From the NCBI GenBank assembly GCA_963854835.1, contig OY978530.1, positions 19,134,733 through 19,198,732 on the forward strand: DNA of 64,000 nucleotides, written 5' to 3'. Under the pieces are notes generated by a model, which did not search any database, was not told the origin of the DNA, and saw only the letters and a list, made by a program, of their open reading frames with translations. This DNA is from Megamerina dolium (taxonomy: Eukaryota; Arthropoda; Insecta; Diptera; Megamerinidae). Position numbers and translations under genes: made by a program. Positions 41,374-51,600 of the stretch are shown piece by piece (position 1 is the stretch's first letter; each line of letters starts with the position of its first letter).

Positions 41374-41578
41374 TATATATATGGCATCACCAAACTCGGC
41401 GATGCTGCTATTTCACAAGGAGCTAACAACGTAAGGCAAGTGTTACTTTTTCAAATGTATATAAAACTATTTTATTTTCAGGGTTGATTCAATGTAGTGA
41501 ACATCATCACTATACATACAATTTTTGAACTTTGTATTGGGCAAAGTGGCTGTTTTGAATATTAATGTTTAATCTTGA
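41374..41578. other. Spacer between satellite and first transposon relic
   Basis: AT-rich single-copy-looking sequence. I recognise no gene, RNA or repeat family in it. Confidence 0.5.
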
Positions 41579-42845
41579 TTAACTACGATCTTTATCTGAA
41601 CCGTGTAGATATGAGGTGATATTGAATTCGTCGCACATTAACAAGTGGCGGTGTCGTTTCGAAATTAGGAGTTGCAGGCTCCGAGGTGTACAATTCGTCC
41701 ATAGGAATGTTTGGAATTCCATACAATAAACAGCGAATGCGTTTACGATTTTCCCAGCAAATCCAGGCTCGTATTGCAGTGTCCTGTGACGAGATAGACA
41801 TCTCCATGTAGCTTTCATTACTCCGAATAACCGTTCAACACGTTCCTTCAGCTTCATTAGGTAAGGGCGTCATTAGCCATGGGTCTAACGAGATGAGATG
41901 AGAGATATATTTGACGTTCTCCTCTCTTGTAGGCTCGCTCCATAACTTGTCGAGCAGCAGATGCATTTCAAATATATACATCATCAGGATATCTTCCATT
42001 AACATTAAGTATTTTCAAGTTTGGATCACATATCTTCAGAAATTATATTTAAGAGATTAAAAATATTTAAAAATATATACCATTAAGAAATATATATACC
42101 ATTTGCACATTTATTAAGTGATATCCGTGGTGGTTCACATATGCTTCTTCGTGTACTTTTGGAGCTCGAATTAGCTACGTGCGTGCAATCTATTGCACCA
42201 ATGGCGCCTGGAAATAGTTGTCGAGCAGTGGCATGTCAGTTCGCTGATGTCATGGGAAACTGCACCCATTGCCGGAATAAATTTGCATTAATAGCGTCAG
42301 TCTCACTGTGCAAACACCGACTGATAGATGATTGGCTCATGGCAATGCCCCACTGCTCGCCAACAGGCCTTTGAAAGCAACCGGTTGCGTAAAACCGTAA
42401 GGCGGATAAAACCTATAAATCGATTTATTACAACACTATATTCTCATCATTGTTTTTTTGCATAGTTTCCATTGTTTATTAGCTTACTTGTTCTTCTGTA
42501 GATATTGCTGTCCTTCTCGTTCTACGCAGTTTACACTCTAATTCATCAATTAGTTTGGAAACTTCATCCTTCGATATCCGGTAAAGCTTCACGAATTCGT
42601 GGTCACCTAAATCATAAGCATCTTGATTTGCCCACAATTGCTGTCCTTCTCGTTCTACGCAGTTTACACTCTAATTCATCAATTAGTTTGGAAACTTCAT
42701 CCTTCGATATCCGGTAAAGCTTCACGAATTCGTGGTCACCTAAATCATAAGCATCTTGATTTGCCCACAAATGCCTAAGATTTGGTTTTTTTCACCTTTG
42801 TATAAAATTTTGAATAATTTCGCTGCCAATATATTCAAAAGCCAT
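41579..42845 (-). pseudogene. HARBI1-type (PIF/Harbinger) transposase pseudogene
   Basis: Read leftwards, conserved HARBI1 blocks appear in order but in different frames. They start with a MAFEYIGSE-like N-terminus, then AYDLGDHEFVKLYRISKDEV and VLSALRFYATGCFQ. SISRCLHSETDAINANLFR follows, then GAIGAIDCTHVA with the first catalytic Asp. NHHGYH, ICDPNLKILNVNGRYP and ARQVMERAYKRGER come next, and VERLFGVMKATWRCLSRHRTL lies near the end with the C-terminal region. GTAAGC...TTTATAG after STEEQ and GTATAT...CTGAAG before ICDPNL look like small introns. The copy is dead: there is a stop after PMTSAN, another after DDVYI, several frameshifts, and a 133-bp tandem duplication in the N-terminal exon. 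The family encodes the DDE nuclease that moves PIF/Harbinger elements together with a Myb-like partner. No partner gene is visible here. I could not define the terminal repeats. Confidence 0.85.
42504..42769. repeat. 133-bp tandem duplication (two copies)
   Basis: ATTGCTGTCCTTCTCG begins one copy at 42504 and the next at 42637. The two copies look identical, from that phrase through GATTTGCCCACA. On the minus strand each copy encodes the AYDLGDHEFVKLYRISKDEV block of the HARBI1-type transposase. As 133 is not a multiple of three, the duplication throws the exon out of frame. Near-identity of the copies points to a young event on an already old relic, or to conversion between them. Confidence 0.93.
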
Positions 42846-43735
42846 TTTTTTATAATTCATTAAGAAACTCAAACCACAGGAGAAACCTAACGATAATTGC
42901 CGCAAAGCTCTACCGACTACTTATTTTTCATCGTTACCCTTCGCTATATTTAACGCTAACGGTTTTATTTAACTACAAATGTAGTTAACTGACGTATACA
43001 GAATAGCTTTTAACTATAAGTATCGTTAAGTGCCCATGACGATAACAATAATTGTCGTTAAGCAGTTACTGAATCGAGCTACAGGAAGAGTGGGTACGCA
43101 CGCCCAGGCTGCTGGAGGAGGACACCATATAAAGTAGTGGAGGTAAGGCGGATGCGTAGTTTGCGTCGATTGAGTGCATGAAGAGAGACGTGGTGAATAT
43201 GTGTGCGTGTGTGTGTTGTGTAATTGTAATTGTTGGTCATCTTACTCTATATGTAGGTGGAATTTTTTGTCTGTTCGTTGTTCTGTCTCGACGGGTTCAG
43301 AACCGCGGCCCTGAACATCTCATCAGCCGGTGCATTGTCGTGGCAGAACCATGCCACAAACAGACAATAATGGCGCCCATATAAAAAAAGAGGTTAATAA
43401 CATCATGTGTTTCTGCGTTGTGTGGTTGTATTTGTCGTGTGTTCTGTGCTTTATGTGTTTTCGTTTCGATATTGTGTGAAGAAAAAACCTCCCTGTGTTG
43501 GCAGGTCCGTCCAATAAGTCCCTAGCTCACTCAAGTTTCTCTCTTGTGCTAGAGCTGTCTTCTTTCACAGATGAATGGCAGTAGTAGTTTATAGTTTTTT
43601 TTGGTTTATTCCAAATCGGATCATAACCGATACCATTTGACGGTATACACGCACATAAATGCCTAGTGCATTTTGGTTTTTGTTTAGTTTATTTTTTAAC
43701 AACTTTGTCGTGCTTTAGGCCCCTATTGCAATTCT
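42846..43735. other. Geneless stretch, possible mariner trace
   Basis: No confident gene is visible. TTAACTACA-AA-TGTAGTTAA (42969-42988) is a 9-bp-stem palindrome, and ACGATAA/TTATCGT phrases recur between 42885 and 43070. On the minus strand around 43330-43380 the frame reads WFCHDNAPADEM, reminiscent of the second-Asp motif of mariner transposases (HHDNAPAH). GGTCCGTCCAATAAGTCCC near 43505 resembles mariner ends, but the orientations do not make one element. Confidence 0.35.
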
Positions 43736-43742
43736 TAACTTA

Positions 43743-44690
43743 TAGCCGAAGCCCATAGAATACTTTGTTCCTTTGCGTTAAACCATATAACTTATAGCGG
43801 CGGAAAAAACGGTGTAAGCTGGCCCAATCAATACGTTTCACAACGGATACACTTCTAGTAGTTCATATGCAAATTTACTCTTTGGTATTTATTTATGTAT
43901 TTTATTTAAATGAAATATGTGTATAGACTTTTATTATACATTTAATAACCATTTGAACACCCATTTAATGTAATATTTAAAATTTTTTTAATTTTATAAT
44001 AATTATTATTATTAAAGTGCAACCCTGTTTTCCTGACTTATACTTTGCGTTGAAGGACACGGAGTGATTGGACATCATTTCATACAAATTCATGTATTTT
44101 AACTCAGCTGTAAGTTGTGAATGTCGGATTGGCGTATATAATAGCCTAGACAGACGGTAGCCTAATTCCGGATTACTAAGTTAATTCGAATTTACTCGGG
44201 CATTAACTGCAGCTAATCCGCATAAACTCTATGCGTTAATTCTCAAAATAAAAGAGGATTAGGGCAATTTGCGATGGCAACACTGCTGAAAATTGTCTAT
44301 TATGAATTTTTCTCGATCCATTTTACAAAATATTACGTTTGTTTGCAACAAAAAACTTTCAACAATTGTTAACAGTTTTCAACATGAAAAGCGTTGGCGA
44401 ACAAATAAACCATATCAATTACGAACTGTGAATGTCAATTTACAAGTTTCTGATAGTTTTCAGTTTACGTACTTCTTGTAGATTTTCTCATATCGAGAGT
44501 GATAGATGACAGAAATTGATAGTGATAATAATGTAAGTGAGCAGACCTAATAAAACAGCAATCAGCCGTTTTGTTAATCCGCAATACTGCCGTCTGTCAG
44601 GTTACTATTTTATTCGGATTGAGTGCGCCGGTAATCCGGAATTAGGCTGCCGTCTGTCTAGGCTATTAAGTATTCTATGGGCTTCCGCTA
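43743..44690. mobile_element. Candidate MITE with 23-bp inverted ends
   Basis: TAGCCGAAGCCCATAGAATACTT on the left (43743-43765) is matched on the right (44668-44690) by its reverse complement with one mismatch. Weaker similarity continues outward (CTTAACT/CTCAACT). There is no coding capacity between the arms. A 530-bp inverted-ended element is inserted next to the right arm. The outward sequence resembles the ends of the neighbouring Harbinger relic (AACTCAACTTA), so a Harbinger-derived MITE is my best guess. A target duplication could not be fixed. Confidence 0.5.
44139..44668. mobile_element. 530-bp non-autonomous element with 38-bp terminal inverted repeats
   Basis: The left arm, starting TAATAGCCTAGACAGACGG (44139-44176), and the reverse complement of 44631-44668 match at 37 of 38 positions. 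The arms end in GGATTAC. If TA is the target duplication (44139-44140 and 44667-44668), the element itself is 526 bp with 36-bp ends, as in Tc1/mariner-type MITEs. TAA/TTA, as in Harbinger, would not be a direct repeat here. A second partial copy of the arm (GCCGTCTGTCA, about 44589) lies inside. Nothing in the interior looks coding. Confidence 0.75.
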
Positions 44691-45315
44691 TTAGTTGAGT
44701 TGTAGTTGTCAAATCCGTATTATGGTTCACAGCATAACTCAACTTATCTCTTAATAGCTGCGTTCTTTTGCACGCGAGTTGCAAAAGAACACTGACTTAT
44801 TTTCCGAACTGCATACAGAGCAACAACAAAAATAAGCGACATCTTCTATTTTACCCGAGTTCAATTGAACTTGCTTATATTTTAATCGACCTGAGTTATA
44901 GTGTCGCACAGTAAAAAACAGGACTATTGTGTATACACCACTGAAATGTGCTTGGGAAATTTCAACAACACGTCAAATTATTGTAAATATAAACAAAATA
45001 AAGCAAGTGCAAATCAAAATTTATTTGAAATAATCGAATATATTTACCACAGATTCCGCAGAATTGCTTCTTTTTTGTTTTTAACTCGTTTATAAATTTC
45101 ACGAACAACCATACATACCACCAGTGTTGCTAAGTAACTAAAGGGAAATTATATTCAAGTAAAAGGGAAGTTATATGCGAGTTGGTGTTTTTTTGCAACT
45201 CGCTTACAAAAGAATGCAGCTATATATCTATTACTGTTCACAACCAGATTTATTTCAGTTGTATGAGTTGTCAAAATTTAATAAATACTTTTTATCAGTT
45301 GTTTGCTATCTATGG

Positions 45316-46105
45316 TTGTCAGAAGATGGAAAAAGGAATGTAAGTATTTATGATGAAATACCTAAAATAAACAATTAATATTTATATTGAAAAATTATTC
45401 CAGAAACATATTGACCAAACAAATTGATCGCTTTGCATACTTGGAGGAAAAACAGCCTGATATTGGAAGAGGCAAGGGCCAATACAGATCGTCACTAAGA
45501 CACCAAAGAGACTTGGGCATTCCCATTTGAATTGAATAGTCTTGGGCAGTCATCAAGAACAGGGCCAGAGTGGCAAAGAGTAAGTTGTAATTAACAAAAT
45601 GAAAAACAAAAATGATTTTGCTTTTTCTAGGTGTGAATTCACCACAAGACGAACTTAAACCGAAATTTGGCGAAAAATAAGAAGAATTTGCTGGCGATCG
45701 GCGGGAGTCAGTCCTAAAAAGTCAATTTGACTGAAACGGAGGAAAAAGTGTGTGTTTTGACGCTTGTCTTGTCTTCTTCTTCTGGACCGGCGTTTGGTTT
45801 AACTACTGATATCACCGCATTAAACGGTCAGCTAATGAACCATCTGTAGTTAGTGAAGCTGCAACACACACGCACAATATCACAAGACTGAAGGCAGAAG
45901 ACACAAGAATCCAGTTGCTGGGAGAAGGCAAAAACTCAAGGAGAAATTTTGCAAATTTTCAATAAAAAATATTGAAAGCAATCAATATTTGAAATATAAA
46001 TTTAAAAAACAAAAATTGAAATTATTGGAAAAGCGAGAAGCAAGTGAAAATGTTCTCAGGCATCTACAAATTAAGATAGCCAAGAAGAAGCTAAAGCGAC
46101 TTTAG
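45316..46105 (+). pseudogene. Zeste-like Myb/SANT partner gene of the Harbinger element (pseudogene)
   Basis: Across three frames the sequence reads QIDRFAYLEEKQPDIGRGKG, then ELNSLGQSSRTGPEWQR, then IHHKTNLNRNLAKNKKNLLA. LTETEEKV, SEAATHTHNITRLKAED and a basic, coiled C-terminus ending KIAKKKLKRL follow. This is the order of the Myb/SANT-like DNA-binding domain found in Drosophila zeste and in the accessory protein of Harbinger elements, which helps the transposase reach the nucleus and bind the ends. GTAAGT...TTTCTAG between EWQR and V*IHH is a clear 50-bp intron, and an earlier one ends at TTCCAG (45413). The conserved Trp after the intron is a TGA stop, and frames shift at least twice more, so no functional protein can be made. 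Confidence 0.7.
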
Positions 46106-46187
46106 AAATGATTTTCTGTGCAAATGTTATTTGCTTTATTAGTTGTGCAGTTCCATACTTACGGAAAAAAGTTCTTTTTTTTGCATT

Positions 46188-47110
46188 TTAGATTAAATTT
46201 AATTTATAAAATGGATTAAAACTGCGATTTATTGCAAAGGACGTATTGTTCCTTATTCCTACTGCTTCGCCATTTATTATACGATTACTTTCTTCAGATA
46301 TGGACTCTTCTTGGTGATCTGCATTTAAAATATTATCAGAAAATTGAACTTTGAAATGCTGTGATATGTTGTGTAGAGCACAGCATGTATTATTAATTTT
46401 AACCGCCATCTCTGGTGCGTAGTGCAAACTGCAAGCAGAAAGCAAATACCTGAACTTGCTTTTCAGCACTCCAATGGTTTTCTCAACGGAATTCCTTGCT
46501 TTAGCATGAATTTTGTTGAACTTCATTTGCGGTGAGCCATCAATCGTATTACATATAACCTAGTAGTGGATATCCCGCATCACCTAAAAATAATTTTATA
46601 TACATAACTACACCTTAAATAAAGAGAACAAAATTTACCTACCCAAAATCCATGTGTTTGTTGGCATATTCTGGACAAGACGTTGCATTAGTGTGCCAAA
46701 ACTCCATATATGGAAATCATGATTTGAACCAGGATACCTGGCATCAACGAACCTTATTTATAGTTTGAAACTGAAAAACACATAAATAACTAAAATGTAA
46801 ATAAAAATCTCACAATCATCACGTTTAGACTGTAATATCGTTTTCTACTAAGGTATAAATGCTGTATTTTCTTTCGTGGACCGCATTTACGAACATGAGC
46901 TGCTTTGATCCACCGCGCACAGATGTGTAGTTCGTAAATATTGAAAACTTCTTCAAGAACTATTGAAAATGTTGGTTGTGCTAGACCGAGATTGAAATCG
47001 TTCACGCCTCACTTCTGGTAACTGCCATCAGCGAAAAAACATGAAGTGGCACACAATTTTATCATTGGTGGAATCGCTTTGACTGCTTAAAGAAACCTTC
47101 ATCTCATTGA
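46188..47110 (-). pseudogene. PIF/Harbinger transposase pseudogene (second lineage)
   Basis: Leftward reading gives [59 protein letters not shown], then LGDAGYP. Next is KFNKIHAKARNSVEKTIGVL, then LHYAPEMAVKINNTCCALHN. These are the canonical HARBI1/PIF nuclease blocks, including the RYPGSxHD block with the second acidic residue. A 5' splice site GTAGGT inside WILG and TTTTTAG before GTGATGCGGG restore LGDAGYP, so the gene had a small intron. The block that should carry IGCIDGTH (first Asp) is missing between ICARWIK and the RKKIQHLY phrase, and stops follow LLGYM. The last 112 codons are still open, ending near 46188. It pairs with the zeste-like gene at 45316-46105. Confidence 0.8.
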
Positions 47111-47559
47111 GTAAAAAATATTAGAGCTTATTTATTGAGTCTAAAATAAATAATGAAATAAATATTTAATAGAATGACGTACTTGGGGATTGATTATTCT
47201 AAAGGGTTGGTCTGGTTTCTTGTGCTGTGCTGAATACGTGCAAGCTGCAAATTTTCTTTCTCCATATCAGAAAAATACATTTCGACGGACATGTCGAAAA
47301 CGCACTTGCATAAATTCTCACACCAATATTTAAAGACTTTTAATCGTATGCAGATTTCGCGCTTGTAACTAATAGCTGGTTTTTGCTGTCAAAGCTAACT
47401 AATATAAAGTTGATAATAACTTAAAGAAAATTAGTTAAGTTGAGTTGTTACATTTACAACTCAACTTAGTCTTGTTGTGAACCGCAATAGAGGCATTATT
47501 AATACGTGTAGACAAATGCCGATTTTCGAATTAAAACCTTATAGTTTTATCTTTCGTAA

Positions 47560-48191
47560 TAATGTATATCCACGAAGTGGAGGAGTGCATCATGTTGTTT
47601 GTACCATGGTCAGTGTCGTATAAGAAATATTCTCCAAACATGTATACGGCTTCTCACATCAATGGACAACTATAGACAGATATCAATATAAATAGTGGTA
47701 GTGGAAAATTTAATCCAAAATCGAATAAGTTGATGGAAATGTTAATCGGATGTTATACAATGTCCAATACATATATTGCTGATGATAATGGTTACTCAGT
47801 AAATCTATTCGGCAGAACTTGATTAAGTGGACGTGCTTTATTGGGACTCCAATAATTCTGCCGATCCAATAGTGTTACGATGGAAAACATCCAATTGGAA
47901 ATATCATCAAACATACAGAAACGAAGATGTTGTACGTACATCTATTGAAGGTACCTACATATATCGATTGAATTATTTTTTTTTTCATGCAATTTTACAA
48001 CAATTCTTCAAATGGTTGCTGTGCAACGACACCATAACAAAATATGGCCAATGTCTTGTATGGTTGATCCGGGTGAAAAAGTAAACAATACCTTAATGCG
48101 TGATTTCATGGAAGAATCTTTTATATTTTCATTACACTTACATAAATATACACTTTCTGCAGATAGTAAAAGTACGATTGAAGAATTATAT
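47560..48191 (+). pseudogene. NUDT9-like ADP-ribose pyrophosphatase pseudogene, 5' part
   Basis: NUDT9 proteins hydrolyse ADP-ribose to AMP and ribose 5-phosphate in mitochondria. Phrases in the right order, over three frames, are VPWSVSYKKYSPNMYTAS, KFNPKSNKL, NGYSVNLFGRT, LSGRALL, WDSNNSADPIVLRWKTSN, ILQMVAVQRHHNKIW, then MVDPGEKVNNTLMRDFMEE. These follow the family pattern AGRTGL.GRGLLGRWGPNHAADPI...LQFVAIKR...GGMVDPGEK...REFGEEA. The Nudix box is damaged: the leading GG is SC, and the RE pair is RD. A stop sits inside GRT*LSGR and the frame changes several times. I see no clear intron, so either a processed copy or a decayed single exon is possible. The LTR retrotransposon at 48192 breaks it, and the rest resumes at 54135. 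Confidence 0.75.
48188..48191. repeat. ATAT target site duplication, left
   Basis: ATAT directly precedes the LTR and is repeated at 54135-54138 directly after the other LTR. Four bases is the usual target duplication length for Ty3/Gypsy elements. Confidence 0.9.
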
Positions 48192-48629
48192 TGTTACGTT
48201 TTTATTCTGTGAACGTTTAATTCTATTTGAATTACCTTGTTCGATCACTGGATTCTGTTAATGATAACTGCAACACTTATTTTATACAACTATATACAGC
48301 AACAATTTATTTAATAATCTCTATTTACAATCAACACTGTTTACAATCAACTATTTACTATAACACTTAAATGTACTAGCAGCTTTTGCCTTTGTATCAA
48401 TGTTTTCGCAATCACGTTCTGAATTAGATTGATTGTCAATTCTCAACACTGGCTCTATTTATACTCTGTTGGCAACACCCTAGAATCTTCCTTTATCGAG
48501 ATTCTTCTCTTCCTTTCTCGTTGGCTTGTTCTGGTTATCGCTTATTTCTTTTTGTTGACATTCGTTTCGATGCTGCCAATAGAGTCAGTCACAATAGTGA
48601 TGAGTAATCAACTATCGATACTCGTTACA
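48192..48629 (-). repeat. 3' LTR (438 bp)
   Basis: On the element's strand it starts TGTAACGAGTATCG and ends AAAACGTAACA, with the TG...CA ends typical of LTRs. It appears identical to the copy at 53697-54134. A minus-strand TATAAATA lies at 48456-48463 and AATAAA signals lie further downstream in element sense. Confidence 0.96.
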
Positions 48630-48633
48630 CTGC

Positions 48634-48645
48634 ACTCCTCTTAAC
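48634..48645 (-). promoter_or_regulatory. Polypurine tract
   Basis: TTAAGAGGAGTGCAG on the element strand abuts the 3' LTR. This is where plus-strand synthesis would be primed. Confidence 0.7.
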
Positions 48646-48667
48646 CTTGTTCGTCCCGAACAAGTTT

Positions 48668-51600
48668 TTATACTTCCCCTCGATATGGCGCAAGTCGCTC
48701 CAAGTGCACTACTTTAAACTTTGCTCTTTTATTCCAGGCACGTTGAATGCGATACACTACGTCATTTATCTTTGCTATAATCTCATATGGTCCTTCCCAA
48801 TGAGTCTGTAGTTTAGGAGACAGGCCTTTCTTTCGTTGTGGATTATGAAGCATTACAAGCTCTCCTTCATAGAACCCTTTTGAATTTGCTTTCAAGTCAT
48901 ACCTGGCCTTCATCTTATCGCTTATCATCTGCGACCGCTCTCTGATGAACTGATGTACTTCATCCAACTGTTCCCGCTTTTCGCTAGTATAATTTCCTTC
49001 GGTTGATCTCGTTGGTGTTACAACTCCAAATTTTAAATCAGCTGGCAGTCTTAACTCGTTTCCAAAAATTGCCATTGCCGGTGTAGTAGCCGTCGTATCA
49101 TGTTGTGCGCATCGATATGCCATGAGGAACATTGGTATATGTACATCCCAGTCTCTTTGGTATTTATCTACGACTTTTCTCAAATATTCCTCCAAGGTAC
49201 GGTTAAATCGTTCTACCATGCCATCAGATTGTGGATGCAAAGGTGTTGTACGAGTTTTGTATATACCCAGCATACGGCATATCTCTTGGAATACAACTGA
49301 TTCGAAATTTCGACCTTGGTCTGAGTGTAACTCCATCGGTACACCAAAACGAGTAACCCATTGGTTGACGAATACATCCGCAACTGTACTAGCTTCCTGA
49401 TTTGGAATGGGGTATACTTCAGGCCATTTACTGAAGTAATCTATAACCACCAGAACATACTTGTTTCCTGCGTTGCTTATTGGAAATGGTCCAGCTATGT
49501 CCATAGCAATTCGCTCAAATGGAGCACCCACGGTGTATTGGTGCATCTTACCTCGACTTTTCTTAGTGGGACCTTTGGCCATTGCACATTGCTTACACTT
49601 CCGAATCCAATCAGCGACATGGTCATGACATCCAACCCAATAAAATCGTTTCTTTATTTTCTCGACGGTTTTGGTGATTCCCAAATGCCCTCCACTGGAG
49701 GCATTGTGATACTCAGCTATCACTTCATTTATTCTCGCCTTGGGTACCACTAGAAGATCATTAGTGATTTTTCCATCCTCACTTTCCCATGCTCGGAATA
49801 AACATCCGTCTCGTAAGTGCAGGCTTTGCCACTGCGCCCAGTATGCCTTTGCTATTGGACTCTCATTAGCCATTTCTTGCCAATCTGGTCGTATGCCCTG
49901 CTCCTTGTATTCCATAATCTTTACGAGATCTGGGTCGTTCCGCTGATCTTCTTGAACTCGTTCGGTGGTCCATGACTCCTCCGGCAATATATTCGTAAGT
50001 CGTATGTCGACAATGTGCTCCTTGCTTTCCACTCGAGAACAATGTTTACATTCCATTTTGCAAGGACGACGAGATAGAGCATCCGCGTTGCCGTGATGTC
50101 CTCCTTTACGATGTTCGATGGTAAAATCATAACTCTGCAGCCTTTCAATCCAGCGCGCCAATTGTCCTTCTGGGTTTTTAAATTGCAATAACCACCTTAG
50201 CGCTGAGTGGTCAGTTCGTAGATGAAATGACTGACCGTACAAGTATTTATGGAAATACTTTACACATTCCAGTATTGCGAGCAACTCTCTTCGTGTGACA
50301 CAGTAATTTCTTTCTGGCTTCGACAGGATTTTACTGTAGTATGCTATTACTTTTTCTTGCCCATCTATGATCTGAGAGAGCACACCACCCATTCCATAGC
50401 CACTCGCATCTGTGTCCAACACAAACTTTTGACCAGGTACTGGATACGCTAATATTGGTGCTGAACAGAGTTTTTCTTTCAGCTGTTCGAATGCTTTCTG
50501 TTGGTCCTCGCCCCACACAAATGGTTTGTTCTTTCTTGTCAACTCATGCAGACTGCTGGCGATGTTTGCAAATCCAGGAACAAATCGTCTATAGTAGGTG
50601 CATAAGCCTAGGAAGCTCCTTAGCTCGTGAAGATTCGACGGAATAGGCCATTCTTGAACTGCTGCTACTTTCTCCTCGTCGGTATGTACCCCTTCTGTTG
50701 TTACTTTATGACCAAGATATTTAACTTCTCGCCTGAAGAGTGAACACTTTTTCATATTCAGTTTAAGCCCTGCTGATTGTATACGCTCAAATACTTCTTT
50801 CAACTTTTCCAGGTGGTCGTTAAAATCTTTTCCCATCACAATAATGTCATCGAGGTACACCAAGCACGTTTTCCAGTGTAGTCCTCTGAGTACACGCTCC
50901 ATCAAACGTTCGAAAGTAGCTGGCGCATTGCATAAACCAAATGGCATGACTGTAAATTGCCATAGACCATCGCCAATACTGAAAGCTGTTTTCTCTTTGT
51001 CTTCCTTACCAAGTTCCACTTGCCAGTAGCCACTTTGCAAATCAAGAGTTGAGAACCACTTCGCACCAGATAGTGTGTCCAGAGTGTCATCGATTCTTGG
51101 CAGTGGATAGCTGTCTTTTTTCGTAATATCATTTAGCTTTCTGTAATCCACACAGAATCGAGTACTTCCATCCTTCTTCTTTACCAGCACAACTGGTGAA
51201 CTCCATGGACTCGCTGATGGTTCAATAACACCTTGTTTCTGCATATCGGAAATCAGTTTAATGGCTTCGTCTCTTTTGGCCAATGGAACTCGTCGTGGTG
51301 CTTGACGAATTGGTCTAGAATCACCGGTGTCAATGTGATGCTTCACGATGGTTGTTCGTCCTCCAGTTTTTCCATTTGAAGAAAATATTGAACTGTACTT
51401 CTCCAATACTTGTAAAGCCTTTTCTTTTTGCTGTTTGGTAAGCACACCTGCCCATTCCTCCATCTGTGCTTTTATTTCCGCCTTGCCAGTTCCTGATCTT
51501 CCACTTTTTATCGACGAACCCTTTTCGCAGTCTACTATGGCAGTAACTTCCTGGCAATGACCAATCACCATTCCTTTCTTCACAACTGTAGATGTATTAG

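Larger units (their letters stand above)
44718..47495. mobile_element. Decayed PIF/Harbinger element (two convergent genes)
   Basis: A zeste-like Myb gene on the plus strand and a DDE transposase on the minus strand converge near 46110-46190, the usual arrangement for this superfamily. Candidate ends are TATTATGGTTCACAGCA (about 44721) and, inverted, TATTGCGGTTCACAACA (about 47491). Both are followed by AACTCAACTT-like sequence, in opposite sense at the right end. I could not settle the exact terminus or the 3-bp target duplication. Both genes carry stops and frameshifts, so the element is dead. It belongs to a different Harbinger lineage from the relic at 41579-42845, judged by its distinct motif wording. 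Confidence 0.65.

Noticed and set aside
41233..41487. Open frame of 84 codons across the TA run
   Set aside because: It encodes alternating Tyr-Ile from (TA)n and crosses an inversion breakpoint.
43300..43540. Possible mariner element (WFCHDNAPADEM frame and TCCAATAAGTCCC)
   Set aside because: Only one short motif in a frame with no other support, and the end-like sequence points the wrong way for a single element. Left as a weak trace.
48429..48644. 71-codon open frame inside the LTR, repeated at 53934
   Set aside because: It is on the strand opposite to the element, overlaps the promoter region, and is duplicated only because the LTR is.
49361..49753. 130-codon open frame on the plus strand within pol
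   Set aside because: It is the antisense shadow of the integrase region. The same applies to other plus-strand frames between 49100 and 53690.
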